From CALMEC01 sp031376485 (GTDB taxonomy: Bacteria; Actinomycetota; Thermoleophilia; Miltoncostaeales; Miltoncostaeaceae), in assembly GCA_031376485.1 (NCBI GenBank), contig JANMDV010000265.1, forward strand, positions 1 through 14,560: 14,560 nucleotides of DNA, in the 5' to 3' direction. The position numbers were made by a program, and so were the translations under genes. The notes under the pieces are model-generated. The model did no database searches. It was not told the origin of the DNA and saw only the letters and a program-made list of their open reading frames with translations. How positions within the stretch are numbered: the first letter of the stretch is position 1; each line of letters starts with the position of its first letter. This document shows positions 6,576 through 14,400 of the stretch, piece by piece.

Positions 6576-6870
6576 GGAGCACCGATGTGAGATCTCCGGC
6601 ACGGATGGCGTCAATCGGTCTACGATCGGCGAGCACAGGGTTGAGGCCAAAGAGCCAATCGCCGACTGTGCTCGGCTCATACAGGCGAGCCAAAGCGCTG
6701 ACGACCAGCTCGAGCAAGTCAAGGCGGGCTGCGTTCTTCGCGTCGATTCCGCCCCCTTGTGCCCACCGGGTGACCTGCGCCGGATCGACCCCGAGGGCGT
6801 CAGCAACACGCCGAAGCGAGCCGAAATCCTGGGCAAGCGCAGACACCTTTTGAGCGACCGCTACAGGCAT
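6538..6870 (-). CDS. Xre/MbcA/ParS-type antitoxin (DUF2384-like)
   Basis: This 110-aa antitoxin matches the MbcA/ParS/Xre group. A helix-turn-helix is at about residues 17-37 (GSLRRVADALGVDPAQVTRW). The C-terminal half carries the DUF2384-like pattern, with a Trp and Asn-Pro in DWLFGLNPVLADRRP (71-85) and a Gly further on (GDLTSVLRA). The C-terminus normally plugs the RES active site. It starts at ATG 6870 and ends with TGA at 6540-6538, inside or just before the RES start, antitoxin first. A 7-bp-arm inverted repeat lies 12 nt upstream, so autoregulation is likely. Only a weak AAGG is seen as ribosome-binding site. Family call is strong from sequence plus the RES neighbour. Confidence 0.88.
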   Translation of the reverse strand: MPVAVAQKVSALAQDFGSLRRVADALGVDPAQVTRWAQGGGIDAKNAARLDLLELVVSALARLYEPSTVGDWLFGLNPVLADRRPIDAIRAGDLTSVLRAIQQEEGESFA

Positions 6871-6882
6871 GTCGCTACCTTA

Positions 6883-6903
6883 GCGCAACACTAGACGTTG
6901 CGC
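6883..6903. promoter_or_regulatory. Candidate operator of the Xre-RES system
   Basis: Arms GCGCAAC (6883-6889) and GTTGCGC (6897-6903) form a perfect 7-bp inverted repeat around a 7-nt centre (ACTAGAC). It is the most symmetric element in the 75-bp gap upstream of the antitoxin, 12 nt from the ATG, overlapping where the promoter should lie. A helix-turn-helix antitoxin dimer would suit it. Binding is inferred. Confidence 0.5.
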
Positions 6904-6945
6904 CAGTTCGAAGCGCGTTCGCCTCAAGCGTCCCACCGAGACCTG

Positions 6946-7257
6946 CTACGCGAACAAAATCTCGTCGCCGGCCTCGCCTTCGTGCAGACGTTCGCGGATC
7001 TTCGCCACGGCGATGTCGTGAAGGATCGGCATCAGCGTGGCGACCGGTCCGTCGGGGGCGTTGGGGTCCTTGGTGTGGACGCGGACACGGCCGACGAAGC
7101 AGGTCTTGATGCCGATCAGCTCCCCGTCGCGCAGCACGTGTACTTGGAACCCCCACAAGGCTGCCGGGGAGTCAGAGAGGCTCGTCCGCAAGGGTTGAGG
7201 GACGAGTGTGTACTGCACGCCGTCGACATCCACGTCGAAGCGCGGCTCGTCGCTCAC
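6946..7257 (-). CDS. Hypothetical protein, overlaps end of the GGT-like gene
   Basis: This 103-aa protein is not recognised as any family. It begins VSDEPRFDVDVDGVQYTLV, has a Trp-containing strand (ALWGFQVHVLRDGELIGIK), then FVGRVRVHTKDP, and ends in a charged amphipathic helix (AVAKIRERLHEGEAGDEILFA). It looks like a small soluble alpha-beta protein without signal peptide or membrane helix. Its GTG start overlaps the TGA of the GGT-like gene by 4 nt (GTGA), so it is real and coupled. An AGGTG 12 nt upstream may help initiation. It is the last gene of the parA-ftsZ-GGT run. Function cannot be told; the coupling suggests it acts with, or is at least co-expressed with, the GGT-like protein. 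Confidence 0.75.
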   Translation of the reverse strand: MSDEPRFDVDVDGVQYTLVPQPLRTSLSDSPAALWGFQVHVLRDGELIGIKTCFVGRVRVHTKDPNAPDGPVATLMPILHDIAVAKIRERLHEGEAGDEILFA

Positions 7258-8777
7258 AGGTCAATCACCTGGCCCGCCGCAGTAACCCCGACAGCCGCCC
7301 CTCCGCGACGCGGATCACCGGCGCCGGTCAACCCGTGTGGCCCGAACCCGGCGGCCGCGACGCCACCAAAAAAGAGGTTGCGATCCCCCCACCGGTGGAT
7401 CGCATGGCCGTCTGCCGAGAGGGCCGCCACCACCTCATCCGAGATCCCGCCTTCGACCTCGAGCTGCAAGCCTTCTGCGTGTACACGGGCACGGTTGATG
7501 GCCGCGGCGAGGTCCCAGCCGGCGTCCACTACGCTGACGACTGTCTGCAGGATCGCCGAGCGCAGTCGGTTGGAGCCGGCCGAACCCAGCGCGACGAGGG
7601 GTTCACCGCCGCGGGTGATCACGGTCGGCGCCATCATCGACGACATCCGAACACCTGGGGCCAGGCGTCCGAAGCCGCCCGGGTTGATGTCTTGTTCACC
7701 GAGCATGTTGTTGAGCAGGATACCGGTGCCGGGCACGACCACCCCGCTGCCCGAACCACATGACGACGACAGGCTGGCCATGCCGCCCTGCGCGTCCACC
7801 GCGCTTGCGTGGGTCGTCCCGGTCGGTTTGCGCGACGGCGCCGCTCGGGTCAGGAACTGCTCTGCGAAGCCGGGACCGTGCAGCCCAGCGGCAAAGCCCT
7901 CGTCGCGCAAGGCGTTGGCCGCCGCCCCGGCGCCTGCAACCTGGCAGTAGTAGCCCACGTCATCGGACACCAGTGCGCCGTTGACGGCTGCGAGGGCGGC
8001 TGCGATCAGGACACCGCCAGACGACGGCGGAGGATTGGTCAGAAGTGTCACCTGGCCGTGCGACACCTGGAGCGGGGTCCGCTCGATGACCGCGTAGCCC
8101 GTCAGGTCGTCTTTGGTGACGAGCCCGCCGGTGCGATCGAGGTGATCGATGAGCGCCTGCGCCAATGGTCCGTCACGCAGCGGCGACGCTCCGACCCGGG
8201 CGATTTCGGCAAACGTATCGGCAAGGCCCGGGATGCGCACCCGCTCCCCCGCCCGCAGGATGCGCCCGTGGGGAGCGTAGATCTCCGATGCCTCGGGTGT
8301 GTGCATCAGCATCGCCGTCAGAATCTCGTACAGGTAGGCGACCTCGGGCGTCACAACGACGCCATCGGTCGCAAGCGCCATCGCAGGCGCGACGATGTCG
8401 GCGAGGGGCAGGCTGCCAAGGCGTTCGATCGCCGTCACAAGGCCGGGGATCATGCCGGGCACGGCCACCGACGGTGATCCGATGTGGAAGATCTGTTCGG
8501 CATCACCGAACGGCACGGTGAACACATCGAGTTCTGCGGGATCCAGGCGGCGGCCACCGGGACCGAGTCCAGGGACGGCCACGAAGAAGTCGAGCAGCGT
8601 CGCGGCTCCCTGCGGCGATCGGGCCAGCAGGAACCCGCCGGCGCCCGGCCCGGTCAGCGGGCTTTCGGCGACCGCTGCGGCACAGGCTGCGGCGCACACG
8701 GCATCCACGGCGTTGCCGCCACGGGCCAGGATCGCGGCGCCCGCACGCGCGCTCTCACGGTGACCTGCCGCAATCAC
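7254..8777 (-). CDS. Gamma-glutamyltransferase-family Ntn hydrolase, non-canonical
   Basis: This 507-aa protein is of the GGT / cephalosporin-acylase family, which is made as one chain and self-cleaves before a Thr to give two subunits. The N-terminal pattern AGHRESARAGAAILARGGNAVDAV and the cleavage site GTTHASAVDAQG are clear, with T321 the predicted nucleophile; SSMM at 379-382 and GILLNN at 352-357 fit. No signal peptide, so cytoplasmic, unlike many GGTs. By-eye alignment to E. coli GGT shows loss of substrate ligands: R114 becomes F65, Q430 becomes M358, D433 becomes E361, N411 becomes S339. It may therefore not act on gamma-glutamyl compounds. GTG 8777 lies 24 nt after ftsZ; the only strong Shine-Dalgarno is farther up, in the ftsZ end. 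The frame lacks other starts between ftsZ and this GTG. Confidence 0.88.
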   Translation of the reverse strand: MIAAGHRESARAGAAILARGGNAVDAVCAAACAAAVAESPLTGPGAGGFLLARSPQGAATLLDFFVAVPGLGPGGRRLDPAELDVFTVPFGDAEQIFHIGSPSVAVPGMIPGLVTAIERLGSLPLADIVAPAMALATDGVVVTPEVAYLYEILTAMLMHTPEASEIYAPHGRILRAGERVRIPGLADTFAEIARVGASPLRDGPLAQALIDHLDRTGGLVTKDDLTGYAVIERTPLQVSHGQVTLLTNPPPSSGGVLIAAALAAVNGALVSDDVGYYCQVAGAGAAANALRDEGFAAGLHGPGFAEQFLTRAAPSRKPTGTTHASAVDAQGGMASLSSSCGSGSGVVVPGTGILLNNMLGEQDINPGGFGRLAPGVRMSSMMAPTVITRGGEPLVALGSAGSNRLRSAILQTVVSVVDAGWDLAAAINRARVHAEGLQLEVEGGISDEVVAALSADGHAIHRWGDRNLFFGGVAAAGFGPHGLTGAGDPRRGGAAVGVTAAGQVIDL

Positions 8778-8800
8778 CGCGACGGGGCGCGCGGCGACGG

Positions 8801-10147
8801 CTACCTTTGTTCCTCCGGCTCACCGGGAGCGGGAGCGCTCGGGTACGGTGACTGGAAGAGCCGAGTCTTGGCGCCATCGTCGTCACGCGACTCATCCGGT
8901 CCGAGTGCCGACAGATCAGGTGGCTCCGGCGGATCGGTAAGCCCCTCGTGTCCACCGCCACGCGGGAGCGAAGACGACGGGGGGGGCGGCGGCGTAGCGA
9001 GAGCCGACGCCGGCCGCGCGAACGACGAACTTTGCGGCGGAGCCGGTGGACGTGCTGCGGTGGCGCGACGTCCGGTGAAGCCTGCCGCGACGACCGTGAC
9101 CCACACCTTGCCTTCGAGTTCGGGATCGACCGTCGCGCCGAAGATGATGTTGGCCTCGGGGTCGGAGGCATCGGCGACCACCCGGGCAGCGCGGCTGATC
9201 TCGCTGAGCGACAGGTCGGGACCACCGGTGATACCCAGAAGGATCCCGCGGGCGCCGTCGATCGGGGTCTCAAGGAGCGGCGAGCTGATGGCCGCGAGCG
9301 CGGCTTCCTCGGCGCGGTTGGCCCCGCTGGCGTAGCCGATGCCGAGCAGCGCCGAACCCGCGCCACGGATGACCGTGCGCACATCAGCGAAGTCGAGGTT
9401 GATCAGACCCGGCAGCGTGATCATGTCGGTGATGCCCTGCACACCCTGGCGCAGCAGGTCGTCACACACGCGGAATGCGTCGACCATGCTGACGCCGCGG
9501 TCGAGCACCGCCATCAGACGATCGTTCTGTATGACGATAATCGTGTCGGCGTGGTCGCGAAGCGCCGCGATACCGGTGTCGGCCATGCTCTGGCGACGCG
9601 AACCCTCGAACGCAAAGGGCTTGGTCACGACGGCGATCGTCAGCGCACCCATCTCGCGCGCGAGCTTCGCCACTACGGGCGCCCCGCCCGTGCCGGTACC
9701 GCCGCCCTCACCCGTCGCGATGAACACCAGGTCGGCGCCACGAAGCGCCCGACGGATGTGCTCTTCGCTCTCCCTCATGGCCTGCTCGCCGAGCGCCGGG
9801 TTGCCACCGGTGCCGCGGCCGCGAGTCAATTCGAGTCCGATCGGGATCCGCACGTCCGCCTCGGTCGCGTCGAGCGACTGTCGGTCGGTGTTGATCGCGA
9901 TGAACTCCACGCCGCGGATACCGGCCTCGATCATGCGGTTGACGGCATTGACGCCTGCGCCGCCGATACCCACGCACTTGATGACGGCCATGTAGCTGGA
10001 GCGCTCGCCCCCGTATGCAGGGGTCTCACGGCCCCAGGCAGGCGGCGATTCGCGCTTCACCGCAGGGTTGCTCGCAGGGGTGTCGCCGGTGCTGCGAAAC
10101 AGGTCGCTCAGCGGGCCTTCGCGCATGCTGGAGCGCTCACCGCTCAT
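8801..10147 (-). CDS. ftsZ: FtsZ-family cell division GTPase, with N-terminal extension and divergent tail
   Basis: This 448-aa tubulin-like GTPase would polymerise into the division ring. The core is complete: GIGGAGVNAVNRM (60-72), the GTP-binding GEGGGTGTGGAP (146-157), and the T7 loop NLDFAD (250-255), whose Asp252 and Asp255 drive GTP hydrolysis. About 52 residues precede the usual start region at M53 (ATG 9991-9989); they contain GERSS twice (3-7 and 47-51). The tail from 361 is Pro/Ser-rich and ends in GEPEEQR, without the D(V/I)PxFLR-like peptide that normally recruits FtsA, SepF or ZipA. ATG 10147 overlaps the parA stop (ATGA), which supports the long start; M53 has no good ribosome site. 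No mur, ftsA, ftsQ or sepF gene is adjacent. It may be the only FtsZ or a second paralogue. Confidence 0.95.
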   Translation of the reverse strand: MSGERSSMREGPLSDLFRSTGDTPASNPAVKRESPPAWGRETPAYGGERSSYMAVIKCVGIGGAGVNAVNRMIEAGIRGVEFIAINTDRQSLDATEADVRIPIGLELTRGRGTGGNPALGEQAMRESEEHIRRALRGADLVFIATGEGGGTGTGGAPVVAKLAREMGALTIAVVTKPFAFEGSRRQSMADTGIAALRDHADTIIVIQNDRLMAVLDRGVSMVDAFRVCDDLLRQGVQGITDMITLPGLINLDFADVRTVIRGAGSALLGIGYASGANRAEEAALAAISSPLLETPIDGARGILLGITGGPDLSLSEISRAARVVADASDPEANIIFGATVDPELEGKVWVTVVAAGFTGRRATAARPPAPPQSSSFARPASALATPPPPPSSSLPRGGGHEGLTDPPEPPDLSALGPDESRDDDGAKTRLFQSPYPSAPAPGEPEEQR

Positions 10148-10935
10148 GCGGCGACTTTCGCGCCCGCAGCGGCCGCATCGCGCTCGAGGACCTCGTCGGC
10201 AAGGCGGCGGTACCAGCGGGCCGCCTGCCCCCCGCTGTCATAGGTCAACACGCTCTGGCCTCTGACCGGCGCCTCAGCGAACTTGATGGTCTTGCCAATT
10301 CGCGTGTTGAACACGACGTCGCTGAAGCTCTCCTCAATCATGGCAACGGCCTCACGGCCGTGGACCGTACGCCCGTCATACATCGTGGGAATGATCCCGC
10401 AGATGTCGACGCGCGGGTTGAGATGCTCGCGCACTTGGGCCAACGTCTGGCGAAGCTGTGCCAAGCCGCGAAGCGACAGATACTCGCATTGCACCGGGAC
10501 GATGACTCCGTCGGCGGCGACCATCGCGTTGATCGTCAGCAGGCCGAGTGACGGTGGCGTGTCGATCAGGATGTAGTCGTACAGATCGCGGTAAGGCTTG
10601 ATCGTGCGATCCAACGCCCGCTCACGCCCGATCATCCCCGAGAGGGCAAGCTCTGCGCCGGCGAGTTCGATGCCGGCGGCGGCGATGTCGATCTCTCTCG
10701 CGTGGATCACTTCGGACAGCGGTCGCGCAGTCACGAGCACGTCGTACATCGTCGTGGTGAGCGACTCGATGTCAATGCCTTGACTCATCGAGAGGTTGCT
10801 TTGCGGATCGAGGTCGATCGCAAGGACACGGCACCCGCGCTCCTTGAGCGCGGCACCGAGGTTGAGCGTGGTCGTCGTTTTGGCGACGCCACCTTTTTGG
10901 TTCGCGAGTGCCAGCACTCGTGCCGGTCGTGACAT
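10144..10935 (-). CDS. parA: ParA/Soj-family ATPase, orphan, coupled to ftsZ
   Basis: This 263-aa deviant Walker ATPase has KGGVAKTT at 14-21 (signature lysines 14 and 19), Walker A-prime IDLDPQSN at 40-47 and Walker B ILIDTPP at 122-128 with D125. There is no N-terminal helix-turn-helix, so it is the short chromosomal type. Such ATPases dimerise on ATP and bind DNA nonspecifically to position cargo such as chromosomes, plasmids or division proteins. ATG 10935 has AGAGGTG about 5 nt upstream, a good ribosome site. Its TGA overlaps ftsZ by 4 nt. No parB gene and no parS-like site were noticed. The direct coupling suggests it may position FtsZ in the manner of MipZ or PomZ, but sequence similarity is closer to Soj than to MipZ, so this is inference. 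Confidence 0.92.
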   Translation of the reverse strand: MSRPARVLALANQKGGVAKTTTTLNLGAALKERGCRVLAIDLDPQSNLSMSQGIDIESLTTTMYDVLVTARPLSEVIHAREIDIAAAGIELAGAELALSGMIGRERALDRTIKPYRDLYDYILIDTPPSLGLLTINAMVAADGVIVPVQCEYLSLRGLAQLRQTLAQVREHLNPRVDICGIIPTMYDGRTVHGREAVAMIEESFSDVVFNTRIGKTIKFAEAPVRGQSVLTYDSGGQAARWYRRLADEVLERDAAAAGAKVAA

Positions 10936-11096
10936 TAACGCACCTCTGGCGAGGGGGAATGAGCGTCAGGCGGATTCTACGGCAGGGCGCCGATTCCTTC
11001 CTCATCATGCGTATTCGTGCGACCTCGCAGTGTCGTGTACCGACTGCCAGTAGCTCCATCAGGAGCGACTGCGATGCCGTGTGCCGTGCCCGATGC
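10936..11096 (-). promoter_or_regulatory. Probable promoter region of the parA-ftsZ operon
   Basis: This 161-bp gap lies between the cupin stop and parA. On the minus strand TAGAAT at 10979-10974 is one mismatch from a -10 box, 38 nt before parA, but its -35 is poor. Two small inverted repeats are present: TGCGA-CC-TCGCA at 11018-11029 and GCTCC-ATCA-GGAGC at 11053-11066 (plus-strand reading). The second is 30 nt past the cupin stop without a T-run, so it is at best a weak terminator. Confidence 0.35.
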
Positions 11097-11423
11097 TCAG
11101 CGTGTCGAGATTCCGAGCGGGGCGCGACGTCGATGCGCAGAGACGTACCGGACCCCACCCGCGGTCGCCGTGATCGCGCGAGCCGCGCCTTTCGGAACGA
11201 CGACGGCGTGTGGCGCCGTCAGCGTGTGCGCGGTCCCGTCGATGCAAACAGACATCGCTCCGAGCACGACGACGATCAACACATCGACCTCGGCGTTGAC
11301 ATGCTCGCCCACGCCGTCACCCTCGGACCAACTGACCAGGTTGACGTTGAGATCACCCGACTCCACCCCCCACAGCACCGCTCTGCCGTCGCCGCCCGTC
11401 AGATCGACCGGCTCACCGGTCAC
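11097..11423 (-). CDS. Small cupin-domain protein without a full metal site
   Basis: This 108-aa single-domain cupin has a beta-barrel core from about residue 26 to 96. Motif 1 reads GEHVNAEVDVLIVVVLG (39-55): H41 is kept, but the second His of HxH is Asn43. Motif 2 reads PKGAARA (77-83): the usual His is Arg82. It therefore probably does not bind catalytic iron or manganese as ordinary cupins do; it may bind a small acid or act as a sensor. GTG 11423 overlaps the stop of the UPF0182 gene by 4 nt (GTGA), so the two are coupled. It ends before the parA promoter region. Function unknown. It is soluble with no signal peptide. Confidence 0.82.
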   Translation of the reverse strand: MTGEPVDLTGGDGRAVLWGVESGDLNVNLVSWSEGDGVGEHVNAEVDVLIVVVLGAMSVCIDGTAHTLTAPHAVVVPKGAARAITATAGGVRYVSAHRRRAPLGISTR

Positions 11424-14400
11424 GGCGCGCCCGCACCGCCCTGGTCGGCGACCCGTCGCGCCTGCGCAAGTGCTTGACGAAAGGCCTGAAGGCGTCTGGC
11501 GGCCTCTTCGTCTTTGCCCTCGCCGAACGCCTTGCGATAGGCCTCGAACTCGTCGGACGCGCGACGCACGAGTTCCGCGATGGTCGGCCCGGGCGCGGGT
11601 GTGCTGCCGGGAGCCGGGGTCGGCCCCGACACGGGATCGGGCTCAAGGCCGAGCGCCTCGGACAGCGCCTCCTGGAAACTCGTGCCCGAGTACACCTTGC
11701 CGTCACCGAAGCTGACGATCACCTGCCAGAGCGTGGGGAGCGAGTCGCCGGGTGCATCCAGATACAGCGGCTGCACGTACAGGAGCCCTTGCCCGATCGG
11801 CGTGACGATCGTGTTGCCGCGCACCACCTGGTCGCGCCGCGTGGTGATCTCCTGCGAGAGCTCAGGGTCGCGCGCGACGTTGGACGTGAAGGTATCCAAC
11901 GAATCGAGCGCTTGATCGCCGGTGGCGGGAAATCGCAGGATCGTGAGCTTGCCGAAATCCGCCGGTTCATTCGACGCGGCGAGCCATCCGGAGAACCCGA
12001 TGCCGCGACCACGTGCAGCCGGCTTGTATGCGCGCACCGCCACGAACCGTTCATCGGTCTCACCGGGCAGGACGGCGTAGGTGTAGCGGGCAGGCGATTC
12101 GATGCGCTCGCCCTCGACGCCGGCGCCGTAGGCCTCTTCTGTGATCGCCCATGCGTCGTCACCATTGAAGAACACGTCGGTGTCGGTCACGTGGAAGCGC
12201 CCGATCGCCGCCGACTGGAAGTCGAACAAATCTTCGCCGTAGCGCAGATGCTCCTGGAGGCCTTGGGGCATCTGGCTTGCGGGCGTGAAGAGTTCGGGGT
12301 ACACCGCCCGCCACGTGCGGGTGATGGGCTCCTTGTCGTCCATCAGGTAGAGCTTGGTCTCACCGGTGTAGGCGTCCATCACAGCGGTCACGGTGTGGCG
12401 CAGGTAGTTGACCCCGCGGTTGGGCACGGAATAGGGGTAGCGCGAGGTCGCCGCGTAGGCGTTGGCGACCACGAACACGCGCCCGTTGGCCGTGGTGAAG
12501 TACGGATCCGAATCGAGCGCCAGGAACGGCGCAATCTCGCGGACCCGGCTGCCGATATCGCGGTAGAGGAGCGCCGACGAATCCGCGTTGGCCGGACGCC
12601 CTCCGGTCGCATTCCAGACGCGTCGTCCGCCCCCGACGTACGGAAGCCCGCCCAGAAACTCGGTCAGGGCAAGTCGCCGCCAGCCGGAGCCCACCTTGAC
12701 GCCGGTCCTGCCGGCCCAATCGATCTTCGCGTTGGTCGTGCGGTCGAACTCGGGCTGCGTGGTGTCGACCATCGCCCAGGGCATGTCCGGTTGCGCGCCG
12801 AAGTAGATGGACGGCTGCGCCACGGGCGGCTGGATGAAGTCACCGGTAACCGTCTGCGGAATGCCTCCGACGACGAACTTGGGACGACCGGAGTTGGGGT
12901 CGATCTCGTCGACCGGCGCCATGATGAGCCCGTACCCGTGCGTGTACGTGAAGTGCCGCCGCTGGAAGTCGGCGTCCGTGAACTTGGAGTAGTCGATCTC
13001 ACGGCCGATCGTAAACAGCGTGCGCTTGCGGTCCGCGATCGTGTAGCGGTCGACATCGACGTCGGCACACGTGTAGAACTGGTTGATTGTCTGCAGGCGC
13101 AAACAGGCCTCACGCGTCGGCGGGATGTCGAGGAACCGCAGCGATGCGACCGACGCCGGTGCCTGGCCGATGGCGGCCCGCGTGACGCCCCTCTGGCGGT
13201 AATCCGCCTGAACAACTTCGGCGTTGCTTATCCCGGTCGCTTCGCGCGTCGCGGTCAGCGTAGCCTCGATGTTCTGCCGCTCGACCTGCAGCTGCGAGCC
13301 GCGCAGCACGATCGCATCGTTGAGTGCTGCGCCGATCGGGCCCAGGAGCGCCACGACGAACGTGCTGGCCGCGGCGGCGATCGGCCACAGCACAGAGGGC
13401 GTCGGTTGCTTGGCCAGCGGGTTCGTCGCGCCCTGGTTGCGTGACCACACGACCGCCCCGATCGCAGGGACCAGCAGGATCAGCCACCACGGGCTCGCAA
13501 GGACCGTCAGTGCAAACGCAACCCCCGCCCAGGCGATCGCGATGACGAGCACGGCGCGCGACAGCGGTATCCGGGAGACACGGGCACGGAGGGCCGGCAC
13601 CGCGAGCAAGATGAGCCCGAGCGCCATCGCCGCCACGAACCCGGCGCCCACCGTGCGCGTCGGGATGTCGACGTTTCGCACAGCCGCTCCAGCGCCGCCC
13701 AACACGTCGCCGTCGCCGGCGCGTGTCAATGCGTATCGCGACAGCCAGATAAGCGATCCGATCGCCAGAAGAAAGAGTCCGCCGAGCGCGAATCCGAAGG
13801 TCGTGGTACGTCGCACGATACCCGCCGCGGCGGCGGGGCCCAAGCGCTGGCGCTCGACCAGGCTCAGCCCGAGACCCACCAGCACGACTGCGATCGCGGC
13901 GAGCGCCAGGCCGACCGCGGCGATGCGCGCGAGCGACATCAACGCCGGCTCCGAGAACACGAAGAAGCCGATGTCGCTTCCGAACACCGGATCGACCACA
14001 CCGAAATCGGTGCGGTGGCGCCACGCGAGAAGCTGGTCGCGTGCCCCGGCGAGCGTCGGCGCGATCGCCAGCGTCAGGATCACGAACGCCGCGAGCCACG
14101 CGAGACGGAGCGCGCCCCGCACCATCTTGCCGCCCGGGTCACGTGCGAGCGTCTGCGCGCCACGGCCCAGTCCCGGGAATCTGCGTGCAAAGGCGTCGCC
14201 GCGTGGATCGGTGGGATCGCCCACGGGCAGGTCCGGGTCGAGCACGATGGGCTGGGCCTTGCCGCGCAGAAACAGCAGGGGAAGCGAGAGCAGAAGCGCA
14301 AAGCCGACACCGATGCCGAGCAACGCAATCGTCCAGTGCCAGCGCGTCGCGTATGCCCCGCCGATGCCGAGCGCGTCGTAGAAGGCGCCCTTGACCGTCA

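Noticed and set aside
6576..6836. Longer RES toxin frame starting at 6836
   Set aside because: It would overlap almost the whole antitoxin gene and the added residues have no domain character.
8948..10243. A 431-codon open frame antisense to ftsZ
   Set aside because: Shadow of ftsZ; its translation has low-complexity Arg/Asp/Gly composition and no motif.
11474..13444. A 656-codon open frame antisense to the UPF0182 gene
   Set aside because: Arg/Gly/Val-rich composition without domains; the opposite strand encodes an established family across the whole stretch.
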